A stretch of 64,000 nt of DNA, from the NCBI GenBank assembly GCA_019054805.1, contig JAHQIY010000004.1, positions 1,550,001-1,614,000 of the forward strand, in the 5' to 3' direction. The position numbers and the translations under genes were made by a program. Source of the stretch: Brachionus manjavacas. Its lineage: Eukaryota > Rotifera > Eurotatoria > Ploima > Brachionidae. The notes under the pieces are model-generated. The model worked only from the letters and a program-made list of their open reading frames with translations, was not told the DNA's origin and made no database searches. Shown piece by piece: positions 35,733 through 46,909 of this stretch; within the stretch, counting starts at the first letter, position 1, and every line of letters starts with the position of its first letter.

Positions 35733-38700
35733 TGTAGCTTTTTTAAGTCAAAGTTATTACTTGAACTCAATTTTTTTTTATAATTAACAATCACAAAAAT
35801 CATAAAGACTTGACTTGACTTAAAACTTGTGACTTAAAAACAAGTCTGATTTGGTCTTTACTTCATTTATTTGTTTATCAAAGCAAAGACTTACATCAAA
35901 GTACAGACCCATTAGTTTTAGAATAGGGATTAGTTTTGTTGAATTGCTGAAGCCTAAAGATATTTTTTAGTCACTTATTTTTTGAAAAAATTTTCATCTA
36001 TCATTTACATAGTCATGGCTCTATTTTTTAAGTAGCTATTTATTTCTCCTTAAATTCTTCCTGTCTTTTTAAATTTGATGAAAGTGATCAACTCATCAGC
36101 AAAAAGGAGTGAGTATCTTTTGTTCGAAAGAATTGAAAAATTGAGTAAACAAGAAAAAAAATAAAAAACAAAAACTTGTAGTTTTTTTTTCTATAATTTG
36201 ATATATCACACTTGGCATAAAAATATAATTAACTTTTAAATATTTATTATCATTAAACTTATAAAAATGAAAAAATTAAAGTCAAACTGTTTGAATACCC
36301 GACTCCATTGTGTAATTAAAAATGGCTTAAATGCTTTTCAGCAAAGATTTTTAGAAAGAATGTTATCATGCTCTTTTAAGAATTTATTCAATCATTACTC
36401 GCCTGAGAATTTAAAAAATAGATTTTTTAAAAATGACTCGAGAAATTTAAGTTACAATTTAAGGAATAGTGCAAATCTGTTTGAACCGATGGCAAAAACG
36501 AATAGTGGAGAAAAACATTTTGATTTTTTTATTCAAGATTAATTAATAGCTTTGTGATCAAACGAGCAATGCTGAAATTTACAACATTCAAGCTATCAAT
36601 TTATAATAATATCAATTTGATCTTTATTGCCTTTGTAAAAAAATTTGAAATGAATTTATCAATTTATTTGTTTTCAAAATTACAGATAATTTTATTTTTA
36701 TAAAAATTATAATTTTAATTATTAAAAGTTTTGTTAAATTAAATAAATGAAATGTTAATCAGTCGACTACGATAAGGGCACTAGCCTGTTGATTAACCTT
36801 GAAAATTAAAAAATTAAACTGGTTGAAGACCAGACTCCATTGTATAATTGTTACCTAACTATTTCTTATTTTTTCCTGAACAATTAAATATTTAAAAATT
36901 CTGTATCCTGTAACTCTCTTTTTCATTATATCTAATTTCTAATTTTTTTCTATTTTAACCTTTATCATTATTTCTTTATTTTTATTTGATCTTTTTTAAT
37001 TCTATAAGAGCAAACATATAATAAATTAATAAATACCTAATCATGATTTTAAATGAGTAGCTAAAATGAGTGTTCAGATGTAAAAAAAATAATTTTTATT
37101 AAAAATTAAACAGATTCAAATAAATAGCATCGGCGATCCGTCAGTCAAAATCACGGAAAAATGAAATTTCTGCCGTACCAGGTAATTATTGTGGCGGCCT
37201 TACAAAATTCAGTGTCAGATCTTGGAATCATTTTTTAATGACTTGGAATTTAATTTAGAACTTTTAAAAAACTCTGGTTTTAAAGCAAATAAAGAAATTA
37301 CTTCTATTTAAATTACTAGAACCATTTTGAAAAGTATTCATTGATTAAATTGTAAAGCGATTTTTCATGAATCCCTAAGCTAATTAAAAATTAATTTCCA
37401 ATACTTACAGAACTCTTGATTTTTCTGATCGTAAAGACAAGTAGAATTGTTGTAGCATGAAATTTTTTGATTTTTAGCAGAGCAAACATTTTTTGTCTCG
37501 CACAAATCACCCGAGTAACCTTTTGGACAAACACACTCGGGCATTCGGGTTACTTCATTTATTCTACAATGTCCATTATTAACACAATGCTTGTTTTCAC
37601 ACAAAAGCTTGATAGAACGTTCACACTTTTCACCAAAATAAAACGAGTCGCACACGCACTTTGGCTCGTCATTTTCTATGATACAGCTAGAGTTGTTGCT
37701 ACAGAAATGTTTGCATTTGTCTACTCTGGTCTCACATTTGGCGCCAGTAAAGTTGCTGGAACACTCACATTTGTATTTGGCTGGCATGGTTCTGGCGCAT
37801 TTACCCTCGTTTTGACAAGGCTGCGGATCACACGGGTCCAACTCGATCTGACACGCTTTACCAGTAAAGCCCTCGGTGCATACACATGTGTAATTTTCAC
37901 CTGTGCCTTCAATGCACTCGGCGTTGTTCTTGCACACGCCATAGCCACACACTTCAATATCGTGCTCGCACTGGTCTCCAGTAAAGCCTATTGGACAATC
38001 ACAGTAGAAGGCGCCTCTGGGTCTGCTATGGCACAAGCCTGCATTTTTGCACGGCAAAGTAACGCAGGCATCCATTTCATGCTCGCAATTAAGACCAGTA
38101 AATCCCGCAGCACAACTGCAAGTGTACGCGTTGAAACTCTCAACTTTATTACAAAATCCGCCATTCTGGCACGGACTTTGCACATCACACAAATGCATCT
38201 TGTTCTCACATAGCGTGCCTGTAAAACCAACCTCACACTGGCACAAGAATCCATTAAAATTTTGAACACACTTCCCTTCATTTTGACACGGGTTTTCCAA
38301 TTCGCAGACATGTAATCTGGTTTCACACACTTGGCCAGTAAAGTGTGCTTTGCACTCGCACAAATATCCATTTTGGAATCTATCATTCTGAATGCACGTG
38401 CCTTCATTTAGACAAGGCTTTTGCTCACCACAGATATCAACTTTTTGGTCACAGAATTCACCACGATAACCGTGCGAACAAATGCATTTTATGTCATGGT
38501 TTTCAAGTGAACATGTTGAGTTGTTCTGGCACAGATGACAGTAGTTTTCGCTTGAGCTGCTAGTTTGGAAGGTCGTAGTTGTTTGTAGATTAGATGTAGA
38601 TCCTTGGGTGGAAATGGTTGTTGAATCGGGAGTTGTTGGTGTTGTCGTAGTAAGATCAGTAAGAGTAGGGGTAGTGATGATAGCAGTGGTTGCTATTGAA

Positions 38701-41700
38701 GAAGTAGAATGAATATTTTCTGATATGGTTGACTCAGCTGACACGCTGGTGATTATAGGTGCAGTAGTATTTATTATTTTTTGAATTGACTCAGTTGTAT
38801 CTTCGGTTTGAGTGGTGTCTGATGCCGATATGGTAATTGTAGGCGCTGTTTTTAGCAAAGTAGCAATTGATTGACAAATAAAATTTTTCATGTAGTACCC
38901 CTCGTAGCATATGCATTCAAAGGAGCCGAATTTGTTGTTACAAAAACTGTTGATGGGACAAATTCCAGGCCTCAGACATTCATTTTCATCTAAATTTTTA
39001 AAAAATTTTATTATTTTCAAGTAATAGATTAATTGAACTTAGGTTTGCGCATCGATTAATTTCTTGTCGATAAAAATCTCCTGAAAACTTAAGAAAAAAT
39101 TAAATCAAAAATATTTTTTTTTTTCGGGCTTAGATTTACTTATTCTATTTTTTTAGACGCTTATATTAAGAAAAATTGAATTTTTCAAAAATAAAAAATA
39201 GTTAATCTTTATTTTTGGCATCTTGAAGTTGATGATCAATTAAAGAGTTTTTCTTTAGATATTAAAATTAACCTTCGAAGAAAATATTTGCTCAATTTTA
39301 ATTGATAAGATCGATTTTTAAATTTAAATTTTTTAACTGACTTTTTATTTTTAATTTTTTATTTCAAAAGTATTTTTGTCTAGAATCCGAAATAAACTCT
39401 ACAAAAAATGATGTAATAAATTTAATTTAAAAAACGATTTGATCAATCGATTGAAGAAATATTTATTCAAAATTTTTTTTTGATTTTTTAAATCTGCATT
39501 TCGTGTAAAACATGTTAGATTAAAATAATTCAAATTTGTTAATTTTAATATCTAAGATAAAGTCTTTGAATTGATCATCAACTTGAAGTTGCCAAATTTT
39601 TTGGCTAATTTGATAAATAAAATTTTTACTGATTTTTTAAAAATTAAAAATTATACAATAAAGAGCTTTATTGAGAAAAAAATTGATCTAGAGGTCTTCT
39701 AAAAAACCTTTACTTGTCATAATTTTTCAAAATCTTGAATTGCTTTAAAAAAAAATGCAAACATACAAAAGGTTAAAAATATAAAGCCTTTACATTTTTT
39801 CTAATGCAAACATAGTTATTTTTTGTGTTTTTACCATATTTTACGAACATTTAAGTTATCCTACTTTTTAGTTTTTTAAATGACTTTCTATCAATATTGT
39901 AGAACTATGATGCAAAAATTGGAATAAATAAAATTAATTTTTTCCTATGACATTTTCAATGTTAATGACTTTTTTTAAAATTTTATTTTTTGCTTAAAAC
40001 TTATGTCAATTAAAGCAATATCTAAATATAAATTAAAGGAAGATTAAAATTGATACCACAAATAAAATACCCAAAATTTTTTATTTTTTCCCCAAATACT
40101 AAATAAAATTCTCCAAATATTCAATTAAGACAAAGTGCTCAAATTTATCTTTGATACTTTTTAATTGTTGTAAAACGATAATAAAATTAAAAATGCATAA
40201 TATATTTATCTACTTTAATTTTATAATTTAATTTTAAATGTCTGGTTAAATAAGCATTTAAAAAAATTTATTCTCAATTTAGATTATTTGTTGTCAATTA
40301 GAAAATAAAAGAAATTTTTCTAGTTGAAAAAAATGTATTTTTAAAACCTTTATAATAAAATTTAGTTACCATGTTTTAAATAATTTTAGTTTATTAAATA
40401 TTTTTTTTGCTGTTCATAATTTAGAACATTCGTTTTTGAACACCTGTTAATATCTGAAGGTTAAATTATAATTCGGGCTATTCTAACTAAATTTCTCTAA
40501 ATTACATGTTTTCTTAAAGATCAAGCGTGATTTTGAATTAAATGTAAAAAAAATATTTTTCGAGTAATTTTTTTTGCATTATTTTTTTCGAAAGTCTTTG
40601 TCAAAAAATTTATAGTCAAAAATTTTTCTCCAATTTTTTATTTTTGTCGAAAAATGGAAAAAAATTGGTCTACTAAAAACTATTTCGATGCGCAATCGTT
40701 AATTAATCATAAATGAAAAAATAATTTTTAATATTGGGTCAATAGACTACTTATAAAAAGAAAGAAAAAGAAAAAAACGTGTTCATATTTTCTCTCTTTT
40801 ATGTTTAGTTCTAAAATGGCAGCAAAAAAATTAAAAAATTTTACCATTTTGACATGTTTCTCCAAAAAAACCATCTGCGCATTTGCAGCTGGCTAAACTT
40901 GAGTTGAACTGAATGCAAGTTGCTCCGTTCAGGCACTGTTTAGTCTCACATGTACTCCTCTGAAGCTCACAGTTTTTGCCAAAATGACTCTCTGGACACA
41001 AACATTCATATTCAGATTTATAATCTAAGAATTTATTTCGGCACAAGCCTTCATTTTGACAAGGATTCGATTCGCATGGATTCGGATCAATTATTTCTAA
41101 TAAAAAAAAATTAGTAGATAGAAATTAAAACAAGATTTACTTTAAAAAAAAATTAATAATCAAATAAAATTTTCAGTAAAAACTAGAGTAGATGCTGATA
41201 TTGATAGCTTTCCAGATGAGCTAGTTTGGAATGACTCTAAAGTATTAAACTTTCTTGATCACCCAAAAATCTTGCTAAATAATGACTCATAAGATATGAT
41301 TCAAGGAATAATGGGAATTTAATTGAGCTAGTGTCGTAAACAATTAAAGGAAAAAAATGTTTGAAAATTTTTTATCGAGATTAATAATTAGCCTTGTAGC
41401 TTTGATTTAAAAATTTATTTTACTTTTTGATTATTGAATTAATGAATCCAAGTTTACGATTATTTTAATTATGTTTTTTACTTGATTTTTTTATTACGGT
41501 TTTCATCAAATTATCTTGAATCAGTGAATTGAAATGAAAATTTATTGGATTCATTTTTCAAATTTTTAAATAAAATAAAATTAAATTTCTAAAATATTGC
41601 CTCAAATTAGCCAAACACTACCTTTACTTTTTTTTCGAAAAGGAATTATCTTTTTAACTAATAAAAAAATAAAAGCCTTGTCAGTTTGGGAATTCCAAAA

Positions 41701-44700
41701 AAATGTCAACAAGGGTCGTCCTAGCAAAAAAAAAGAGTGGAACAGTTGAAAATGAAACTAGAAATGAATTTGAAAAAGTCCATGAAATCACAAAAAGGTC
41801 GCTCCCAAATCTAATCACAAAAATTTAAGAAATTTTTAATTTTTTTAAATAAATTTTTTAGTTAAATTATTTTTAGAGATCCTTTGATTAATTTAATATT
41901 TCAAAAATAATTAGATTAAGGGACAAAAAAATTTTGAAGATCATTTAATAAATTAAAGAGATCGATTAAATTTATCCCTAGAATAATTGGGAAAAATTAC
42001 AAAATTTTTTTTTAAGCTTTTAAAATTACTAACTAACCTGTTTCGCAGTAATAGCCGGTAAATTCTGCTTTACAGTCACATCCCGTACCATAAATATCAT
42101 CTAGCTTACACTTTCCTCCATTTAAGCATTTTGACTCATCGCAAGGTTTAATTTCAATGTGGCAGTTGACACCAGTCCAATTGGGCTTACACAAACATTT
42201 GTAATAGAGATCTCCAACTATTTCACAAATTCCATTCTCGCACGGCCTAAAGTCACAAGGATGTCGTATCAAGTCACAAAATGGGCCCATATAGCCGACC
42301 TCGCATTCACATCGAAACTCTCCAGTTTTATTGTTAAGCAAACACTGTCCATGTTTGCATGGGTTAAAGTCAACACATGGCTGCTTTTTGCTCAACGTTA
42401 AATCATCTTTATCTAGCGGCTCGAACAATTTAGTCGATGTCATAGATCTTGACTTGAGCAGCTCGTTGTTTACAAAATTTGGCACTGGCGAAAAAGGACC
42501 TGGCTGGGCATTGCTCAAGTAGTTGAGAGTGGAGTAGAATCCAGCGCGGTTTACCGCTTTGGGTGAAACATATGGACACTTACACTCATAGGTCATGTTA
42601 CTTGGAAGCTCTGAACATTGGCATTCCGGCGAGCATGGATTTGAAGAACATTGGCGTAGATCTTTTTATTTTATCAATAAAATTTGTTTTTTTTTTAATT
42701 CTTTTTATTGTACCTGCTTCGCAATATGTTCCATGAAAGCCTGGTACACATTCACACATAAATTTTGAGCCTATTGAATCACATTTGCCACTATTGAAGC
42801 ATGGCATGCTAAAACATGGATCTTGGACATTTAGTTCACAGTTTGGACCTTCAAAGCCACTATTGCACTCACAGTAATAATTCCTATCATCAGTGGCGAT
42901 ACAAGTTCCGTTGTTAAGACACGGAAACTTCATGCAAATGTTTACTTAAAAAAATAACTTTTTTATACCAAAAATCATAGTAAAATCAACATTTAAAAAA
43001 ATTATAAAATAATTATATTAAATATATTATTGATTTGTGTAGGATTGTTTAAATGATATTTTTTCGAAGCTTTTTCAAATTTTAGCGCCCAAGTCCCTGA
43101 CTCTCAATTACTTTTAAAAAATAAAGCTTTCATATTTTAATTTTTTAATTAAGGATTTAGAACTTGAACTCTCTTTAAATTTTATTTTGTTAACACTAAA
43201 TAAAATTAGAATGATTACAAAATTTTGGTAAACGATCAAAATAGAGAAATAAATTTTTAGAGAATAGCTAAATAAGAGAAAAATTTATAGAGAAAAAAAT
43301 GTGTCAATTAATTAGAGAATATTTTTATTAGAGAAAAAAATTTACCGAAAAAAAATTACAAAATTTTTATTGAAAAAAAAATAGAAAAAGTCTGATAAAC
43401 TGATTAATTAATTAATATTCCATCAATAAAATTGAAAATCCAGTAAGGAACAACTCTAAATTTTCGATATATTTATTTATATTAAAAATATTGTCTGTGC
43501 TTTTCTCTATATTTTTTTCCCTAATTTTTTTTTCTCTATTATACAAATTCTCTAATTTTCCTTTCTCTATTTTATGATTTCTCTAAACTTGTCTTGACTC
43601 TAATTAATTTCTCTAATTTTTTTTTTCTCTATTTTGATAGTTCACCAAAATTTTAATTGTTTTTAAAATTTTAAAACAATTAAAATTTTGAACCCTAGAA
43701 GGTCCAGGAGTTTTTATTAGACTCCTTTTTTATCTAAAATCGTTTTGTAAAAAATTTAGTAAAAAGAATTTTGCTCATTTAATTAGAAATTTTATTCTAT
43801 ATAAATTTAATTTTGGGTTTTTAATTTTATAATAGCTGAATCTAAATCCAAAAAAAAAATTTAGGTGAGACTTGTCTCTTGCCTAAAATAATTAAAAATA
43901 ATGTGATTCTTTTCATGATAATTGCTAAATATTTAATGTTTTCAAGAAAAACTCAAATGAAAAAAATCATAAAAAATTTGACTGATTTTTTAAACTTAAA
44001 ATATTTCATTATTTTAAAGAAAAAGTGATGAGATAAATTTGTTTTTATCTAAAAAGATAGCAATAATAATGAAAGAAGTTTTTTTTTTTTATTTTATGAC
44101 TGACTTTCTGGTGTTAAAAATGCTTTATTGTGCCACTGTTACAAATCACTGCAGCTCTTTAAATATTTTTTTAAAAATAAATTATTTGCATACAGAATTT
44201 CTGTCAAATTTTTTATTTTCCTTGTTTAGCTTGTTCTCTAAAGAATCGAAACAAACAGAAACGGAATTTATTATTGAATTTTTAAAGCAAGATTAAGTAA
44301 ATGATCATGATCAAAAATTACTATTAAAAATTTATTTATAATTATTAAATTTAATGCAGAATCATTCAATAATTGTCTGATTTTTGTCAAAAATTCTATT
44401 TGCACAATAATGCATAAAACTTGGTTATGGTTAAACATTACATGTTTTCGCATTTACTTAATAATTAAGTATAACCAATTTACTAATAATTTTCGTGCAT
44501 GAGTATCAAAATTTATCTTCTTAACTTCCTTTTGTCATTTTTTTAAAAAAAAAATATTTTTTCTGAATTTTTAATAATCAAAAAAAAAGAAATATCCATC
44601 GGTTTGTTTTGTAACATTTTCAAAATTTTGTTCACTTTTTTTTATTGTCAAACTGCTTAACACGGGGATGAAAGGGACTTTAATTCCTATACAAACTGCC

Positions 44701-45784
44701 AGGAGCCTTCCCTAACTTTTAAATTTTATATAAAAGAAAATTTGTCATTTTTGATGATTAATTTTATCGACGATAATTAAAAAAAAATTAAAAATTTTAC
44801 TAATTTTTTTTCACTAGCGCTAATAATTTTGTAGTAAAAGTTAACTAAAGCTTATTTAAACTTCTATACACTATCATACTTCTAACTTATTCTCGAACTG
44901 TTTTTTCTTGAATAATGTCAGTTTTTGTTTTAATTTTTAATTTTCCATTTATTTAAACTTTTTAATTTTCTCATTGTTTATTTTTAATAATCAAAAGAAA
45001 CGTTTAGCTTTAATTTTCAAAAAAATAAGCAGACTTTTTAAATTTAAATCCACTCACCTTCATTAATTAATAAATAAATTAACAAAAAATAATTAAAACT
45101 TACAGGTATCACAATTCTGGCCAGTAAATCCGTCCAAGCATATTTTTAGACCGGTTTCCTGATTGCAAGAGTAATGAAGAGAAGAATTGGATGAACAGTA
45201 GGTCTCACAGTCAGAGCCGTAGTAGTCTTTGGCGCAATAGAGCTTTGATTCGACAGTCAAACTGGAATTATGGTCAAATAAACTGGTGAAGCTTTTGCGC
45301 ACAGTATAAGTTGTATTGGTACTGGGAATCGACAGGGGCACGTCAGCCAAAGCATTTGTATAGAAATCAACGTGCTGGTACTTATCACCGATGTAGTAAT
45401 CCCTTACCTCGACCATCATGCCAATGCCTTTCTTTAAAAAAAAATTCAATAATTCGCTTTTAAAAAATTTTCAAGTCTTACAGGTGGAATTTTTTTAATC
45501 CTGAATTTATAGGTAAAATTTTTGCTCGAAAAGTCAATGTGGTTTGAGCCCAGCACCGGGGTAATGTGATCTCCTAGTGAACAATTTTGCGGATTGCGGA
45601 ATGGAAGATCCACAAGGCAGAAGAGAAACCCGATGCGGCAGTTTTCGGTCGGACTAGTGTCCGGTCCGCACAGCTGATTTGAATAGGTCCGATTTGGATA
45701 ATTTTTAAACTCAAGTAGACGCATTTCAAACACCATCTCCGAGTTCACATATACAAACAAACATAGAAGTATAAAAAATTTCAT
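33003..45784 (-). CDS. Notch ligand (Delta/Jagged-like DSL protein)
   Basis: Eight coding exons: 45784-45482, 45431-45104, 42944-42714, 42661-42038, 41096-40845, 38989-37409, 33769-33698, 33451-33003. All introns obey GT-AG; the first is phase 0 and the rest are phase 1, as usual for shuffled EGF exons. Lengths sum to 3840 nt, 1279 residues. Order: signal peptide (about 1-15), MNNL domain, DSL domain (Cys167-Cys208), eight EGF-like repeats (one degenerate), a calcium-binding-type EGF (DENECLRPG...), a Thr/Ser-rich insert of about 105 residues, ten further EGF repeats, transmembrane segment about 1161-1187, and a Ser-rich cytoplasmic tail of about 90 residues. The protein should sit in the plasma membrane and bind Notch on neighbouring cells. 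EGF number is Jagged/Serrate-like, but I see no VWC/Cys-rich domain. An alternative last exon lies at 32633-32913. Gene name not assigned. Confidence 0.93.
33698..33769 (-). CDS. Notch ligand exon 7: last EGF end
   Basis: 72 bp, too short to be obvious alone. Acceptor TTCAAAG|GTGCATG, phase 1. It supplies CACQNGFAGDNCEI, finishing the EGF begun in exon 6, then SLRNGSSQSI. Donor TTG|GTAGGT. It can splice to either of the two last exons. Confidence 0.9.
34426..34781. mobile_element. 356-bp MITE with 9-bp target duplication
   Basis: Terminal inverted repeats of about 75 bp, nearly perfect: GGGGTTGTGAAGTTCGTTTC at the left, mirrored by a right end ...TTCACAACCCC. Flanked by AATAACTAC on both sides (34417-34425 and 34782-34790). 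The 9-bp duplication fits MULE or Merlin; no ORF inside. Confidence 0.93.
35110..35735 (+). mobile_element. LINE 3' fragment with (TTA)n tail
   Basis: GC-rich island. Frames read LSTRTKVRMYKATVLSTILY, GAETWTCNDDDYAKLNRYHL and RRLQQL, the C-terminal region of endonuclease/RT LINEs (YGAETW block); a later frame resembles YRLRWAGHIRR. Ends with an unbroken (TTA)n of about 65 bp. Shares tail type and GC content with the fragment at 1620-2197. Confidence 0.88.
36267..36830 (+). mobile_element. LINE C-terminus with structured 3' tail
   Basis: An ORF of 91 codons ends ...NDSRNLSYNLRNSANLFEPM then AKTNSGEKHFDFF, the standard last block of CR1/Jockey-like LINEs (YNLR......P...T..GE.SF.F). About 200 bp further, GTTAATCA (36754-36761) pairs with TGATTAAC (36790-36797), followed by CTTGAAA: tail family B in its native position. 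Confidence 0.8.
37165..37215. repeat. GCCGTACCAGG repeat
   Basis: TGCCGTACCAGGTA followed by GCGGCCT and a TCA.(A/T)GTCA block, matching 29944-29995. Two copies only; origin unknown. Confidence 0.6.
37409..38989 (-). CDS. Notch ligand exon 6: EGF 9-19 and Thr-rich insert
   Basis: A 1581-bp exon. It opens with a calcium-binding-type EGF (DENECLRPGICPINSFC), then residues about 329-436 are nearly all Thr, Ser, Ile and Pro with no Cys (for example TTTTPTTPDSTTISTQGSTS), a likely O-glycosylated mucin-like stalk. Nine EGFs follow and most of a tenth, which is completed by exon 7. Most EGFs end FTG.xCE. Donor TTCT|GTAAGT, phase 1. Confidence 0.93.
39218..39595. mobile_element. MITE in Notch ligand intron 5
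   Basis: GGCATCTTGAAGTTGATGAT at the left is mirrored on the right by ATCATCAACTTGAAGTTGCC; pairing runs about 56 bp to TTAGATATTAAAATTAAC. No ORF. Target duplication not clear. The rest of the intron (40844-38990) is plain AT-rich sequence. Confidence 0.85.
40845..41096 (-). CDS. Notch ligand exon 5: EGF 7-8
   Basis: Acceptor TTATTAG|AAATAATTG, phase 1. Two EGFs: NPCESNPCQNEGLC...ESHFGKNCEL and STCETKQCLNGATC...FGETCQN. Donor AATG|GTAAAA. Confidence 0.92.
41176..41829 (+). pseudogene. Coding-like relics in intron 4
   Basis: Opposite to the host gene, 41176-41293 reads KTRVDADIDSFPDELVWNDS and VLNFLDHPKILLNNDS then a stop, and 41703-41829 reads MSTRVVLAKKKSGTVENETR and a further 20 codons. 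Both look like transposon protein pieces, family unknown. Confidence 0.35.
42038..42661 (-). CDS. Notch ligand exon 4: EGF 3-6 and linker
   Basis: Begins with a degenerate EGF (QCSSNPCSPECQCSELPSN, CKCPYVSP) lacking the normal closing Cys, then a linker of about 60 residues (AQPGPFSPVPNF... KDDLTLSKK) and three regular EGFs ending FTGYYCET. Preceded by a 52-bp intron; donor ACAG|GTTAGT, phase 1. Confidence 0.92.
42714..42944 (-). CDS. Notch ligand exon 3: EGF 1-2
   Basis: Acceptor TTAAG|TAAAC joins in phase 1 to give NICMKFPCLNNGTC, the usual first EGF after DSL. Two full EGFs follow, ending GFHGTYCEA with donor CAG|GTACAA. Confidence 0.92.
43221..43654. mobile_element. MITE in Notch ligand intron 2
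   Basis: Left AAAATTTTGGTAAACGATCA, right TGATAGTTCACCAAAATTTT, with TAGAGAAA-type subrepeats on the left half mirrored as TTTCTCTA on the right. The terminal TTGGTxAACGAT resembles the end of the MULE at 57575-62922, so it may be a relative. The rest of the 2.2 kb intron is AT-rich with nothing recognised. Confidence 0.7.
45104..45431 (-). CDS. Notch ligand exon 2: DSL domain
   Basis: Starts KGIGMMVEVRDYYIGDKYQH. The DSL domain has its six cysteines (Cys167, 176, 180, 190, 199, 208), with CAKDYYGSDCETYC at the start and CLDGFTGQNC at the end. The Cys3-Cys4 loop is SSNSSLHYS, nine residues, without the Arg/Asp stretch (RPRDDxFGH) usual in Delta and Jagged. Donor T|GTAAGT, phase 1. Confidence 0.92.
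45482..45784 (-). CDS. Notch ligand exon 1: signal peptide, MNNL start
   Basis: ATG at 45784. MKFFILLCLFVYVNS is a signal peptide, followed by the MNNL pattern: FEMRLLEFKNYPN, then Cys-rich ENCRIGFLFCLVDLPF and LGDHITPVLGSNHIDF. Ends CCT|GTAAGA, phase 0. The intron to exon 2 is only 50 bp (45481-45432). Confidence 0.93.
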
Positions 45785-46840
45785 TTTTTTATAAAATTAT
45801 CATCAAATCTAAATAAGAAACAATTTTTTTTAAAAAGGCGATCAATGCAAAAATTATATAGCTAATCCAGAAGATATAGTCTTTTGTTATTTTCCTACAA
45901 ATTTCGTATAATTAACATTTAATTCAAGTGTAGCGAGGGGATTACGGGAGAACAAGTGGACCTAACGTGATTTTCCTCATCCTTTTCAAACTTTTTTGTA
46001 TTATTCATGTTTTTATAGCTTAAAACAAGGTTAATTTCTAAATTAAATAAAATTCCACTACCATTAAAGCGCATTGATGAGGAATTTTGTTATTAATTGC
46101 TATTTGTATAAGAGATTTTATGGCCAAAATTTGATCTATTTGCCAAATGCTCTTATAGTGAAAACTAATGTAAATTTCGGCACAATAGACACAAATCTAT
46201 GGTTTCATGAGATTTTGTTTCCAATCGGGTTTAGATTTTATCTCGATTACATGTGACAGTTGGACAATACAGAACAGTCTTTGTTCTTGTACTTGGCTAT
46301 TGAAAATTGATACTGAAAATTCCAGAAATTTTCATTCAATGAATCCCATAAAAAAGTTATTCGAATAATTTTAAAAATATTCTAGCACTCTATTCACTTA
46401 AAAAAACCTTAATTTGTAAAAGTGCACCTTTTTTTTAATCAATGAAATGTTCAATGAAAATTACATATTTTGGCTGAAAATGTTCGTTTTGATTTCTAGC
46501 TGTTCGGTGTTGATTAGGTAAATATTGATCAACTAGAATAGGTAAATAAATATTTTTAAAACTAGACATTAATTATTTAATTAGCAAAAAGCAAATAGAA
46601 ATCAATATTTAATGTACATTTAGAGTTGTTTTCTTTATTTGTAAATTCAGATCGCCCCTGTTTATTTAAAATTCTACTTCTTTCTTAATTATTTGTATTA
46701 ACATTAGCATGTTTAAGTGAAATTAAATAGCCAAACAATAAATGAAAATAATTAACTTTTCATACCATTTTTATTTTCAAATAACTATAAAAATCAAAAA
46801 CTCTATATTTTTAAAATTTTTTATTTTAATAATGAATTTA
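45785..46840. other. Upstream region of Notch ligand gene
   Basis: Should contain the promoter and any 5' UTR exon. A short plus-strand ORF at 46074-46256 has no recognisable motif. No TATA or other element can be assigned with confidence. Confidence 0.4.
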
Positions 46841-46842
46841 AA

Positions 46843-46905
46843 ATTAAGTGCTAATCAGTCTCTTGAGACATGGACACTAGCCTGTTGATTTACCTTGAAA
46901 ATATT
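46843..46905 (+). repeat. LINE 3' tail hairpin, family B
   Basis: GCTAATCA (46850-46857) with TGATTTAC (46886-46893), GACACTAGCCTGTTGATTTA and CTTGAAA. Solo copy. Confidence 0.7.
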
Positions 46906-46909
46906 TTCT

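Larger units (their letters stand above)
33770..37408 (-). other. Notch ligand intron 6, transposon-loaded
   Basis: 3.6 kb intron between EGF exons. Contains a MITE (34426-34781), a GC-rich LINE fragment (35110-35735), hAT-like AAGTCAAG repeats near 35740-35860, a LINE C-terminus with tail (36267-36830) and a GCCGTACCAGG repeat (about 37171). No extra exon seen. Confidence 0.8.

Noticed and set aside
36751..36805. Family-B tail as a hammerhead ribozyme (CTGTTGA ... GAAA)
   Set aside because: The core would need A where T stands, and the bases before GAAA cannot form stem II; the GTTAATCA/TGATTAAC stem explains the sequence better.
37467..38213. 248-codon plus-strand ORF
   Set aside because: Antisense shadow of the EGF exon; regular Cys codons create the long open frame.
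43200..43660. TAGAGAAA repeats as a CRISPR-like array
   Set aside because: Repeats are short, irregular and mirrored in two halves; it is a TIR element in a eukaryotic intron.
45785..45900. TATA box for the Notch ligand gene
   Set aside because: AT-rich background makes any TATA-like match meaningless here.
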